Virus record (IMG/VR): IMGVR_UViG_3300042549_004369
Coordinates: 1-44,565 of that record
Length of the DNA: 44,565 nucleotides
Source of the DNA: a virus
Strand: one strand, 5' to 3'
The notes under the pieces were generated by a model. That model was not told the DNA's origin and did not search any database. It saw only the letters and a list, made by a program, of their open reading frames with translations. How positions within the stretch are numbered: the stretch's first letter is position 1; every line of letters starts with the position of its first letter. Shown here piece after piece: positions 16,788 through 24,170 of this stretch. The position numbers were made by a program, and so were the translations under genes.

Positions 16788-17888
16788 ATGTCCACAGCAC
16801 AATACAACCTATCAACCAAAACAGACTATTTGAGTCGCAAGATGTTCCTGGATCCTGCAGGTCCAGTTACTATCCAACGCTTTGAAGAAGTCAAATATAA
16901 AAAGATTGCAGACTTTGAAGCAACAGCACGTGGCTTCTTCTGGCAACCTGAAGAGATTAGTCTAAGCAAGGATGCCAATGACTTTAAAGAAGCCAGCGAT
17001 GCAGTCAAACACATCTTTACCAGCAACCTGCTACGGCAAACGGCATTAGACAGTTTGCAAGGACGTGGTCCCACACAAGTATTCACTCCTGTTTGCAGCC
17101 TGCCAGAAGTAGAAGCATTGATGTACAACTGGGGCTTCTTTGAAACCAACATCCACTCAAAGAGTTACAGTCACATTATTCGTAACATCTACAACGTGCC
17201 CAAGGATGTGTTCAATACCATTCATGACACAACAGAAATCGTAGACATGGCATCAAGTGTGGGAAAATATTATGATGACCTACATAGAATTAACTGTGCA
17301 AAAGAATTGGGTCAACCAGTAGAAGAAATTGAACATGTTCGTGCAATCTGGATGGCATTGCATGCCAGCTACGCACTAGAAGCATTCCGCTTTATGGTAT
17401 CCTTTGCCACAAGTCTTGCCATGGTAGAGAACAAAATCTTCATTGGCAACGGCAATATCATCGGATTGATTCTGCAAGACGAATTGCTGCATAAAGGGTG
17501 GACAGCATATCTTATTAACCAAGTGATCAAAGAAGATAGTCGCTTTGCTGCTGCCAAAGAAGCTTGCGAAGCAGAAGTGTATCAGTTGTATATGGATGTT
17601 ATCCGCGAAGAGAAAGACTGGGCTGAATATTTGTTTAAAATGGGTCCAGTGATTGGACTCAACGCCAACATTCTCAAAGACTTTGTGGATTACACAGCAG
17701 TGGGTGCGCTCAAAGACATTGGTATCAAGTATCAAGCTGCTGCACCACGCAGCACACCAATTCCATGGTTCAACAAGCATTCGGACACATCGAAGAAACA
17801 AACTGCACTGCAGGAGAACGAATCGACTAACTATGTTATTGGCATCATGAGCGAAAGTTTAGACTACGACCAATTACCAGATTTATAA
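16788..17888 (+). CDS. nrdB: Ribonucleotide reductase class Ia, small (radical) subunit
   Basis: 366 aa from ATG 16788; an upstream in-frame start would lie inside nrdA. Diiron-site and radical residues are recognisable: D88 in ALDSLQGRG, E119 and H123 in FETNIHSKSYSHIIRN with the radical Tyr at 127, a Glu in LEAFRFM, and Glu/His in DELLHKGW. The first Glu-His pair is spaced E-x3-H here, where the standard motif is E-x2-H; see findings. The C-terminal peptide YDQLPDL is the tail that docks on NrdA. It lies 19 bases after nrdA and 8 bases before the glutaredoxin gene. Confidence 0.95.
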   Translation: MSTAQYNLSTKTDYLSRKMFLDPAGPVTIQRFEEVKYKKIADFEATARGFFWQPEEISLSKDANDFKEASDAVKHIFTSNLLRQTALDSLQGRGPTQVFTPVCSLPEVEALMYNWGFFETNIHSKSYSHIIRNIYNVPKDVFNTIHDTTEIVDMASSVGKYYDDLHRINCAKELGQPVEEIEHVRAIWMALHASYALEAFRFMVSFATSLAMVENKIFIGNGNIIGLILQDELLHKGWTAYLINQVIKEDSRFAAAKEACEAEVYQLYMDVIREEKDWAEYLFKMGPVIGLNANILKDFVDYTAVGALKDIGIKYQAAAPRSTPIPWFNKHSDTSKKQTALQENESTNYVIGIMSESLDYDQLPDL

Positions 17889-17896
17889 GGAAAACA

Positions 17897-18142
17897 ATGA
17901 GAGCTATAGTATGGAGCAAAGACAATTGCGCATTCTGTGATCAAGCCAAGGCTTTGTTAACACAGCGTAATATTGCATTTGAAGAAAAAAAGATTGGGCA
18001 TGGCTTTACTAGAGAGGATCTGTTAGAAGCAGTCCCTTCGGCAAGAACAGTCCCGCAAATTTTCGTGAACAATAACCACATCGGCGGGTTCACAGAACTA
18101 AGAAAATACATCGAAGAAACCGCTGGCGGATACGGAGATTAA
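17897..18142 (+). CDS. Glutaredoxin
   Basis: 81 aa, the size of NrdC/NrdH-type glutaredoxins. Active site C11-A-F-C14, then TVPQIFV with the cis-Pro and IGGFTEL, the glutathione-binding Gly-Gly. It reduces the C-terminal cysteines of NrdA. AAGGAAAA precedes the ATG. Gene order nrdA-nrdB-grx gives a complete reductase module. The CAFC active site lies between the classical CPYC of Grx and the CxxC forms in NrdH, so the reductant (glutathione or thioredoxin reductase) is not settled by sequence. Confidence 0.9.
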   Translation: MRAIVWSKDNCAFCDQAKALLTQRNIAFEEKKIGHGFTREDLLEAVPSARTVPQIFVNNNHIGGFTELRKYIEETAGGYGD

Positions 18143-18143
18143 A

Positions 18144-18758
18144 ATGTCAGAATTTACATCAGATTGGTTCACTTATGCCATTGATAATTTTAAATTGGTC
18201 AAGACTGCATTCATGGGGGATCGGAATCTTCAGCCAGGTTATATTAACAATATATTAGAAATTGGCAGTCACGAAGGCCGTAGCTCGTGTTGGATGTTAG
18301 AAAACATGCTTTCGGATTCAGGAACACTCATATGTATTGATCCGTTTGCTAATGATCATATCAATCCTTTTAGAGATGAAAGTTACGAAATGGATGAGGA
18401 AGTATTTGCTCGATTCCAAGCCAACGTAACTAAATCAAAAAAACCGCAACAAACAGTAAATGTCATGAAAGGGGCCAGCTACTATGCATTGGCCGATCTC
18501 ATAGCCCATCGAAAAACATTTGATTTTATATATGTAGATGGCAATCATCAAGCAGATGCTACATTAGCCGATGCTTGTATGTGTTTTGGATTACTCAATC
18601 CTGGCGGCTTCATGTTGTTTGATGACTACCTGTGGGATCATTTACCAGATGTGTTAGACAGAGGAAAAATGTCAATTGATGCATTTGTAAACATGTTCCT
18701 GCCCAACATCAATATATCCAGCATAGGTTATCAATTTTTAATACAAAAGAAAGCGTAA
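18144..18758 (+). CDS. Class I SAM-dependent methyltransferase-like protein
   Basis: 204 aa. NILEIGSHEGRSS is motif I (the SAM-binding Gly loop), TLICIDPF the acidic motif II end, FDFIYVDGNHQADATLAD a motif IV-like strand with Asp, and GGFMLFDDYLWDH motif VI. This matches the Methyltransf_24 group, often O-methyltransferases acting on sugars or small molecules. It is separated by one base from the glutaredoxin stop. With the glycosyltransferase-like genes and the UDP-glucose dehydrogenase it may take part in glycan modification; that link is inference. Confidence 0.7.
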   Translation: MSEFTSDWFTYAIDNFKLVKTAFMGDRNLQPGYINNILEIGSHEGRSSCWMLENMLSDSGTLICIDPFANDHINPFRDESYEMDEEVFARFQANVTKSKKPQQTVNVMKGASYYALADLIAHRKTFDFIYVDGNHQADATLADACMCFGLLNPGGFMLFDDYLWDHLPDVLDRGKMSIDAFVNMFLPNINISSIGYQFLIQKKA

Positions 18759-18761
18759 ATC

Positions 18762-19052
18762 ATGTTAATAGACAAAGGCGTTAGCGCAGGCGAAGTGGTC
18801 ACACTCAAACTCACATCAGGTGAGGAATTGGTAGCAAGACTCAATGAGGAAACAGCTACACATTATAAACTATCAAAACCTATGGTGATTGCCATGGGTG
18901 CCAAAGGTCCAGGACTCATGCCATACTTGTTTACAGTAGCACCGGACAAGGACATCAATCTAAGCAAAACCACAGTGACTGTGGCAGTGGCCAGCGATAA
19001 ATCATTTGCTGACCAATACATGCAAAGCACTACCAATATCCAGTTAGTCTGA
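18762..19052 (+). CDS. Small conserved phage protein, possibly Sm-like fold
   Basis: 96 aa. The N-terminal half GEVVTLKLTSGEELVARLNEE reads like the first strands of an Sm/LSm barrel, where a VxLxxG pattern is typical; the rest is a second beta stretch (KTTVTVAVASD). Related small proteins occur in T4-like marine phages without known function. An RNA-binding (Hfq-like) role is a structural guess only. The gene starts three bases after the methyltransferase stop and ends 28 bases before the next ATG. Confidence 0.55.
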   Translation: MLIDKGVSAGEVVTLKLTSGEELVARLNEETATHYKLSKPMVIAMGAKGPGLMPYLFTVAPDKDINLSKTTVTVAVASDKSFADQYMQSTTNIQLV

Positions 19053-19066
19053 TACGAATTTTTGCT

Positions 19067-19085
19067 CCCATAAATAAAACATGGG
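19067..19085 (+). promoter_or_regulatory. Late promoter CATAAATA (19069-19076) in a small hairpin holding the start codon
   Basis: CCCAT (19067-19071) pairs with ATGGG (19081-19085), and the octamer CATAAATA spans the 5' arm and loop. Four bases (AAAC) separate it from the ATG at 19081. There is no Shine-Dalgarno. This has the same layout as the sites at 8398 and 10383. Confidence 0.55.
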
Positions 19086-19296
19086 ACATAGATTTGTAAT
19101 CATGCGTCGTGATGTTATTGAAGTATACGATTGCTATGACGATATCCCAGATGACCTAGACCATGTGATAGAATTTCTTCCGGAGATCCCTCCAGAGCCG
19201 CATACTCGACAGCAGCACGAGGAAATTGATTCATGGCTAGGTCTCTTTAATAGACTTATGGAGAAGGCGTATGCGACCAGTAGCAAGATTGGGTGA
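19081..19296 (+). CDS. Small acidic protein upstream of the PAAR gene, unknown
   Basis: 71 aa: RFVIMRRDVIEVYDCYDDIPDDLDHVIEFLPEIPPEP followed by a helix. No motif known. It has a late octamer four bases before its ATG and no Shine-Dalgarno, so it probably lies at the 5' end of a late mRNA covering the PAAR and large structural genes. Its last 26 bases overlap the PAAR gene, suggesting that its translation opens the PAAR start. A tail-tip assembly role is inference. Confidence 0.6.
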   Translation: MGHRFVIMRRDVIEVYDCYDDIPDDLDHVIEFLPEIPPEPHTRQQHEEIDSWLGLFNRLMEKAYATSSKIG

Positions 19297-19558
19297 TAAA
19301 GGAGTTCCACATTGTAGTGGATTTAGTATTGCGCAAGGCAGTCCCACAGTATTTGTAAACGGAAAGCCTGCATCTAGACTTGGGGATCTTAGCACTCCTC
19401 ATTTGCGGCCAGGTACTCCGTGCAAGCCACACGTGGCTTCGATTTCAAGTGGAAGTCCTACAGTATTTGTAAACGGCAAACCACTGGCAAGAGTTGGCGA
19501 TGGACTTGCTGGCTGCACAGCAGTGGCTACTGGTAGTTCAGATGTATTTTCAGGATAA
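19271..19558 (+). CDS. PAAR-domain spike-tip protein
   Basis: 95 aa, the size of T4 gp5.4. Candidate zinc ligands H14 (VPHCSG), H44 (STPHLR), H54 (CKPHV) and C82 (LAGCTAV) fit the three-His one-Cys pattern of PAAR cones. The repeat GSPTVFVNGKP occurs twice (residues 23-33 and 61-71), also visible as a DNA-level direct repeat near 19340 and 19453. PAAR proteins sharpen the spike that pierces the outer membrane. It is translationally coupled to the upstream gene and sits three bases before the large structural gene. Confidence 0.85.
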   Translation: MRPVARLGDKGVPHCSGFSIAQGSPTVFVNGKPASRLGDLSTPHLRPGTPCKPHVASISSGSPTVFVNGKPLARVGDGLAGCTAVATGSSDVFSG

Positions 19559-19561
19559 GCA

Positions 19562-21484
19562 ATGGCCATTGGTATTTTAACTCCCTTACAAATGATTGCT
19601 GGTGCCACACTGAGCAATAACGGTGGCATTAAACTTGCCAACACCTGGACCAACAGTGTAAATTCATACACAGGTACAACATTACTCACACCTTTCTTTG
19701 CCGCAGTAGCTAATTCAGCTGCTGCTAATATCAGTGTTAACACACTGGCCAACATGTTTACATTTTGTTCGGCCACAGTTCCTGCCCTGGCTGACAATAC
19801 TCCTGCAGCCTATTTTAATTTGGGGATCAACATCTCTTCAGGATTCACTGGAGTGATTACTGCACAAGGCACAAAAGATCTTGGCAGCGGCAATGTCACG
19901 GTGTTTGCACAAGTATTTTCGGCAGCACAAGGATATGTGTCTGCCACAAATAATTATATCAATACCAGTATCAACAGCCAGACTTATCTAGGATCAACTT
20001 TTACCACAATGAACAGTTTGATCACTGGAAATCTAAGTGATGTGAACCTGGCCATGAGAGCATTTGGTACTGATCTAGCAGCATTGGGACAATTGATTGA
20101 TCTTGATAATCTTGGAAATTTTGGATCACCTGCTGCATTGTTACAACGGTTATCTTCATTGACCAATGTCACACCAGGTGTAAGCAATGCATTAATACAA
20201 GCAGGACTCAATCAGGCCAATATTGATGACATAGTGAATCCAAATGTCAATGTCAATGATAATTTGCAACGACTGGCATATCAGGGCATGTTGAATGTCA
20301 CAGGTACAGAATTGGAGCAGGTTTTGGTTGTGTTCGGGGTGTTAACTCCAAATATTAATACCATGGCTGACTTGTTGAATCCTGTTAAAATTTTCCCCAA
20401 CAGTTATCCAAGCCTTACAGTATCAACTTACAATCAAGATACATCAACTGTGCTTCGGGCCATTTATGATAACAATCAAGGTGCAGTAAATTCAAAACTA
20501 TTGATTTACTTGCCACGCTATGTGTTGATACTTGGTGGTAGCAATATGATCACATATCAACGATTGAGTTTGATCATACCCCCAGACCAAGCATTAGCTT
20601 GCAAAGCAATTCAAGTCAGTTTGCAGCAGATTAAAAATATCAACAACATGAGCCTAGCACAGTTGGCAACTGCATTTATTAACATGCAGACCACTCGAGA
20701 TCTTGATCTCATAAGTTCATTGACCACAGCAGTTCCGCCATCGGTAGCAGCATTTTATGCCAACACGTATGCAACTGGCACTGGCCCTGATGGAACTTTG
20801 GTCATAACTGATCTGTTGGGTGCAGCAGTTGGTGTACCGTTTACTAGTGATCTTACCAATGTTACTACTACTATCAACAGTATGACTTCGGCTGGTATCT
20901 TGATCACGTTAACTGGTACCTATGTGCAAATGCAAAACACAGTAAATGGTGTATATGATATGGGCAACACGGTAGTAATTCCGTCTGGGCCGGCAGCAGG
21001 CACGTATGGAAATGCTGATGCTGCGTTAAATGCATTGATCATTGTGGCGGCCAGCGAGGTTGCCGGAATTGAAAGTGCATACCCTGCACAAGCGTCGGTA
21101 TTAAACAGCAATTTTATTTCTATGGCTGCTAATCTCAACACAGAGATTAACAATCTTTCGTTGGCCAGTATAGACATAGCCAATTTGGATCCCAATGGCC
21201 GTGGACCGATTATGAGTTTTGTGCAGAATTTACCCGATTATGGAATTAATACAGAACAGAATGGTCCAGCGCAGTTTCTTGAATCCGTTGCTAATCTCAA
21301 CACACAAGGTGGACAGGCCATTGTGGCCTGCTTGAGAGAAGGTAAAAATGTATCTGTGTTAGATGGTGCTGGTGCCGGGCAAGACACAGTGATTCCTAGT
21401 ACACCTAGCGCAGTTCCTCCTCGTGCAATCTTGATTCCGAGCACATATTCTGAGGCAGAAGCAGCCAATTTAGTTGTAAAATAG
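19562..21484 (+). CDS. Large virion structural protein of T4-like marine phages
   Basis: 640 aa, low in Cys and Trp, rich in Asn, Ala, Thr and Leu, mostly helical in the first 450 residues (ATNNYINTSINSQTYLG; DLAALGQLIDLDNLG). The opening MAIGILTPLQMIAGA matches my memory of a large structural protein encoded beside tail genes in T4-like cyanophages. The position directly after the PAAR protein points to the baseplate or tail. It is unlikely to be an enzyme: no catalytic motif is seen. It ends 14 bases before the porin promoter's spacer. Confidence 0.65.
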   Translation: MAIGILTPLQMIAGATLSNNGGIKLANTWTNSVNSYTGTTLLTPFFAAVANSAAANISVNTLANMFTFCSATVPALADNTPAAYFNLGINISSGFTGVITAQGTKDLGSGNVTVFAQVFSAAQGYVSATNNYINTSINSQTYLGSTFTTMNSLITGNLSDVNLAMRAFGTDLAALGQLIDLDNLGNFGSPAALLQRLSSLTNVTPGVSNALIQAGLNQANIDDIVNPNVNVNDNLQRLAYQGMLNVTGTELEQVLVVFGVLTPNINTMADLLNPVKIFPNSYPSLTVSTYNQDTSTVLRAIYDNNQGAVNSKLLIYLPRYVLILGGSNMITYQRLSLIIPPDQALACKAIQVSLQQIKNINNMSLAQLATAFINMQTTRDLDLISSLTTAVPPSVAAFYANTYATGTGPDGTLVITDLLGAAVGVPFTSDLTNVTTTINSMTSAGILITLTGTYVQMQNTVNGVYDMGNTVVIPSGPAAGTYGNADAALNALIIVAASEVAGIESAYPAQASVLNSNFISMAANLNTEINNLSLASIDIANLDPNGRGPIMSFVQNLPDYGINTEQNGPAQFLESVANLNTQGGQAIVACLREGKNVSVLDGAGAGQDTVIPSTPSAVPPRAILIPSTYSEAEAANLVVK

Positions 21485-21502
21485 CAATTGTGATGCTATA
21501 GT
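21474..21502 (+). promoter_or_regulatory. Sigma70-type promoter of the porin gene
   Basis: TTGTAA (21474-21479), 17-base spacer, TATAGT (21497-21502). The -35 overlaps the last codons of the structural gene. A leader of roughly 50 bases with AAAAGGAAAA precedes the porin ATG at 21561. Confidence 0.7.
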
Positions 21503-21560
21503 AGCTAAGTAAGAGTGTGCCATTTGGTACATAACAACAACTTTTTAAAAGGAAAACTTC

Positions 21561-22460
21561 ATGAAGAAATATGCTTTACTACTGGCCCTGGCATTGGCCG
21601 CAGGTTTTGCTCAAGCACAAACCACCCCTCAAGTCAGCGTCTATGGCAAAGTGCGTGAGTATCAAGAATCTTATACTTTGGGTACAGCTAGCGCATTGAC
21701 ACGTTTGACCAATGATTCCAGTCGCCTGGGATTCAAAGCCTCAGCCGATGTTGGCAACGGTATCACTGCTAGTGCTGTGATCGAAACTGGTGTTGCATTG
21801 GACGCACCCAGCGCCACCACACTTGGTGATCGCGTTTCTGTGTTCAGTTTGAGCAACAGCTTGGGTTCCGTTGGTGTAGGCCGCGACAAGCACTCAGTGA
21901 CTCGTGTGTTGGATAACTATGATGCATTGGAAAATGCGTATGGTACATTCGCAACCACAATCCACAGCGCACAAGGTAGCCGTTTGCAAAACGCAGTATT
22001 TGTCAGCACAGCAACTGTGGCCGGATTCAAAGGTAACTACGTGATGGCCAATAGCGAAACCGCTGGTGTGACCAATGTACAAACTGCCAGCATTGATTAT
22101 GCAGCAGGCCCATTTGCTGCCACCTTGGCACGTTACGACAGCAGCACAAACAGCCAAAGCACTATCGTTGGTGCCAAGTACACCTTGGCTGCTACAGGTA
22201 CCACAGTGTTTGGAATGTATAGCGATGACACAGTGTCAGGTGTGAGTACCACAGGTAAGAGCGTGGGTGTTCGTCAAGCAGTTGGTCCACGTGTTACAGC
22301 GTTGGCCAGCTACGGCGAAACCAATGCTGGCGTAACTGCCAAGGCTGTTGGTGTGGCGTATTCAATGAGCAAGGCACTGACTGTGCATGGTCGTTGGAGT
22401 TCTACTGACGCTGCAACAGATGTCACACAATATGGCGTTGGTGTGGAATACAACTTCTAA
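21561..22460 (+). CDS. Outer-membrane porin, Gram-negative Porin_4-like
   Basis: 299 aa. Signal peptide MKKYALLLALALAAGFAQA, cleavage after A19. The mature part starts QVSVYGKV, shows RLTNDSSRLGFKASADVGNG and ASAVIETGV (the first strands of betaproteobacterial general porins), alternating amphipathic strands throughout, and ends YGVGVEYNF with the C-terminal Phe recognised by the BAM complex. Burkholderiales porins are usually about 330-390 aa, so loops are shortened here. It is a separate unit with its own sigma70-type promoter and terminator. Roles: extra uptake of small (perhaps anionic) solutes, or replacing the host receptor porin to block superinfection, as known for the phage PA-2 porin. 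Confidence 0.9.
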   Translation: MKKYALLLALALAAGFAQAQTTPQVSVYGKVREYQESYTLGTASALTRLTNDSSRLGFKASADVGNGITASAVIETGVALDAPSATTLGDRVSVFSLSNSLGSVGVGRDKHSVTRVLDNYDALENAYGTFATTIHSAQGSRLQNAVFVSTATVAGFKGNYVMANSETAGVTNVQTASIDYAAGPFAATLARYDSSTNSQSTIVGAKYTLAATGTTVFGMYSDDTVSGVSTTGKSVGVRQAVGPRVTALASYGETNAGVTAKAVGVAYSMSKALTVHGRWSSTDAATDVTQYGVGVEYNF

Positions 22461-22474
22461 ATTGCCAACTGTAG

Positions 22475-22495
22475 TTTGCGACAAAATGTCGCAAA
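22475..22495 (+). other. Perfect hairpin after the porin gene
   Basis: TTTGCGAC (22475-22482) pairs with GTCGCAAA (22488-22495), loop AAAAT. It lies 14 bases after the stop codon and before the terminator. It may stabilise the porin mRNA 3' end. Confidence 0.7.
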
Positions 22496-22503
22496 ATAAC
22501 CAC

Positions 22504-22531
22504 AAAAACCCTGCCCTGTGCAGGGTTTTTT
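22504..22531 (+). terminator. Rho-independent terminator of the porin gene
   Basis: CCCTGC (22509-22514) pairs with GCAGGG (22520-22525), loop CCTGT, flanked by an A run before and six T after, so A-T pairing can lengthen the stem. The region 22461-22617 holds only this, the preceding hairpin and the next promoter. Confidence 0.9.
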
Positions 22532-22558
22532 GTTGTAAAAATACCATAATTATTTTGG

Positions 22559-22587
22559 TTGACCAGAATTGCAAGATCGGCTATAAT
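22559..22587 (+). promoter_or_regulatory. Sigma70 promoter P1 of the early block
   Basis: TTGACC (22559-22564), 17 bases, TATAAT (22582-22587). The leader carries CCGGAG nine bases before the ATG at 22618. Confidence 0.9.
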
Positions 22588-22617
22588 ACATACATAAACA
22601 GCAACATACCGGAGCAC

Positions 22618-22809
22618 ATGATGGACCAGACACTTAAAGTAATCCCCAGCGTTGGCGAAGCAGGGTTTGACACTGAAGCTAGCCCGGGCAACGGACCATT
22701 TTATGTCAGGCTGTATGATGGGTCCTATGATGTCTGCGGCTTTGACACCATTGATGAAGCCTATGCAGAACTGTTAGATATCTCAACCGAAGTTGGTAAA
22801 ATCGGTTGA
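22618..22809 (+). CDS. Small early protein, unknown
   Basis: 63 aa starting MMDQTLKVIPSVGEAG. The longer open frame upstream runs through the porin end and its terminator and is not real; the start is set by the promoter P1 and the GGAG before 22618. Predicted beta-alpha layout (FYVRLYDGSYDVCGFDTIDEAYAELLDI), about the size of a small binding domain. A second strong promoter begins immediately at its stop. Early timing suggests host takeover, but no function is known. Confidence 0.7.
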   Translation: MMDQTLKVIPSVGEAGFDTEASPGNGPFYVRLYDGSYDVCGFDTIDEAYAELLDISTEVGKIG

Positions 22810-22834
22810 CCGGTATTGAGTTTTCGGTTATAAT
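22806..22834 (+). promoter_or_regulatory. Sigma70 promoter P2
   Basis: TTGACC (22806-22811), 17 bases, TATAAT (22829-22834). Its spacer differs from that of P4 (23639) at one base, showing duplication of a promoter cassette. The -35 overlaps the upstream stop codon. Confidence 0.9.
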
Positions 22835-22860
22835 ACATACATCGCAACAAGGAACACACT

Positions 22861-23190
22861 ATGATCGCACTAGACAACATTGAAAGCATCCATAACACCG
22901 CAACAGCCGCAGCCCGCAAGACTACTGAAGACTTTCTTGCCAAACACGGTGATCGCGATGCTTGCGGATTTGCTTGGGTCACGGTCTACGAAAAAGGATC
23001 CACCAAGTTGGGCCGTGCGCTGAAAGCCGTAGGCTTCAAGCCAGCATACGGTGGTGGCCTTCAACTATGGAACCCAAGTGGCAGCTGGACCCAATGCATC
23101 ACAGCCAAGGAAGAAGGTGCCCGCGCCTACGCTGATGTGCTACGCAAGTTCGGTATCGAGCAGGCCTACGCAGGAAGCCGAGTAGACTAA
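22861..23190 (+). CDS. Early protein, unknown
   Basis: 109 aa: N-terminal helix (IHNTATAAARKTTEDFLAKHG), a central DACGFAWVTVYEKGSTKLGRALKAVGF and GGGLQLWNPSG. No family recognised with confidence; proteins of this kind are seen in other large phages. It has its own strong promoter P2 and AAGGA before the ATG. Its codons (many GCC, CGC, AAG) are richer in G and C than the surrounding late genes, which may reflect selection for high early expression or a separate origin. Confidence 0.65.
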   Translation: MIALDNIESIHNTATAAARKTTEDFLAKHGDRDACGFAWVTVYEKGSTKLGRALKAVGFKPAYGGGLQLWNPSGSWTQCITAKEEGARAYADVLRKFGIEQAYAGSRVD

Positions 23191-23197
23191 GAATTGG

Positions 23198-23226
23198 TTG
23201 ACTGGTATTTCCCAAACTGCTATAAT
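23198..23226 (+). promoter_or_regulatory. Sigma70 promoter P3
   Basis: TTGACT (23198-23203), 17 bases, TATAAT (23221-23226), just after the stop at 23190. The next gene has CAGGAG before ATG 23260. Confidence 0.9.
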
Positions 23227-23259
23227 TAACATATAGACAGCAACACACAGGAGCACAAA

Positions 23260-23646
23260 ATGGGATACATGGATTGGAAAGCATCAGCAAAGATCGAAGA
23301 CATGGTTGGCAAGGTGTTCACTCGTGTGACGGGTGGAGTGGGCGACGGTGAGATGGTGTTCGAGAACGCAACCGAACGCTTCGTGTTCTTCCACTCACAG
23401 GATTGTTGCGAGAACGTGGACATCAACGACATTGCGGGTGACCTGCAGGACCTGTGTGGTGAGCCTTTGTGGATCGCTGTAGAAGTGTCTGGTGCTACCG
23501 AGCCAGACGAAGAGCACTACGAATCCTACACCTATACCTTCTACAAGTTCGCTACCCGCAAGGGCTATGTGGATGTTCGTTGGTTGGGAGAGTCAAATGG
23601 ATACTACTCCGAAGGTGTAAGCCTGGGACGCGAGCTGGTTGACTGA
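23260..23646 (+). CDS. Early protein, DUF7448-like
   Basis: 128 aa. The strings VFFHSQDCCENVDINDIAGD, then ESYTYTFYKFATRKGYVDVRW and GESNGYYSEGVS match my memory of a widespread phage/bacterial domain of unknown function (DUF7448). It binds neither a known cofactor nor nucleic acid as far as I know. It is probably a compact beta protein with a conserved Cys pair (DCC). It has its own promoter P3 and a GC-richer codon use like its neighbour, and the promoter P4 begins inside its last codons. Confidence 0.65.
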   Translation: MGYMDWKASAKIEDMVGKVFTRVTGGVGDGEMVFENATERFVFFHSQDCCENVDINDIAGDLQDLCGEPLWIAVEVSGATEPDEEHYESYTYTFYKFATRKGYVDVRWLGESNGYYSEGVSLGRELVD

Positions 23647-23667
23647 TATTGAGTTTTCGGTTATAAT
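23639..23667 (+). promoter_or_regulatory. Sigma70 promoter P4
   Basis: TTGACT (23639-23644), 17 bases, TATAAT (23662-23667). Near copy of P2: 16 of 17 spacer bases are identical. TTAGGAG precedes ATG 23696. Confidence 0.9.
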
Positions 23668-23695
23668 ACATTTTTAATTTAACTTAGGAGTTTTT

Positions 23696-24115
23696 ATGTC
23701 TTACACTTTCGCTGGTACTTCTGTTCTCAAAGGTGTTCTCAAAGTTCGTTTTGCCAACTCAGAGGCTCGTGCTAAACAACTGGCCAAGCTGGGCGATACT
23801 GATGTGAACATTGTGCCGCTGCCGTCCACCATGGACAAGGCAGGCGCAGTTGCATATCTGTTGGGACTGGCAGGGTTTGCTGACACTGATGCTGTGCGTG
23901 AAGCACTGCAAGCAGAAGTGGCTGTGAAGACTCGCCCTGCAAAGGCTGCAAAGACTGTGAAGCAGAAAGTTTCCAAGACTGTGACAATCAAGGCTCGTCC
24001 TACCATGGATTCCATCCGGGCCAAAGCGGCTAAGGCTCGCGCCGCAGCAGCCGAAGTGGTTGTAACTGAAGCAGAAGTTGACAGCCTAATGATGGCTGTG
24101 TTTGGTACCAAATAA
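23696..24115 (+). CDS. Early protein with Lys/Ala-rich H1-like tail, unknown
   Basis: 139 aa. Residues 1-75 form a small domain (TFAGTSVLKGVLKVRFANSEARAKQL...). Residues ~78-118 are Lys/Ala/Val-rich with PAKAAK and AKAAKARAAAAE, the composition of histone H1-like bacterial proteins; the last 20 residues are acidic/hydrophobic. The basic stretch could bind nucleic acid. It is expressed from the strong promoter P4 and followed by a hairpin. Function unknown; DNA binding is inference from composition. Confidence 0.65.
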   Translation: MSYTFAGTSVLKGVLKVRFANSEARAKQLAKLGDTDVNIVPLPSTMDKAGAVAYLLGLAGFADTDAVREALQAEVAVKTRPAKAAKTVKQKVSKTVTIKARPTMDSIRAKAAKARAAAAEVVVTEAEVDSLMMAVFGTK

Positions 24116-24127
24116 TCAACGTCCACA

Positions 24128-24148
24128 GGGCAGGTGCAATGCCTGCCC
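24128..24148 (+). terminator. Strong GC hairpin, terminator-like
   Basis: GGGCAGG (24128-24134) pairs with CCTGCCC (24142-24148), seven-base loop. It is followed only by GCCTTTACT, a poor U tract, so it may be a weak terminator, a processing signal or an mRNA-stabilising end. It separates the P4 unit from the gene at 24171. Confidence 0.55.
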
Positions 24149-24170
24149 GCCTTTACTATAAGGAATAGTC

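Noticed and set aside
22387-22617. Long upstream extension of the small early gene at 22618
   Set aside because: It would run through the end of the porin, the terminator and promoter P1; the ribosome site points to 22618.
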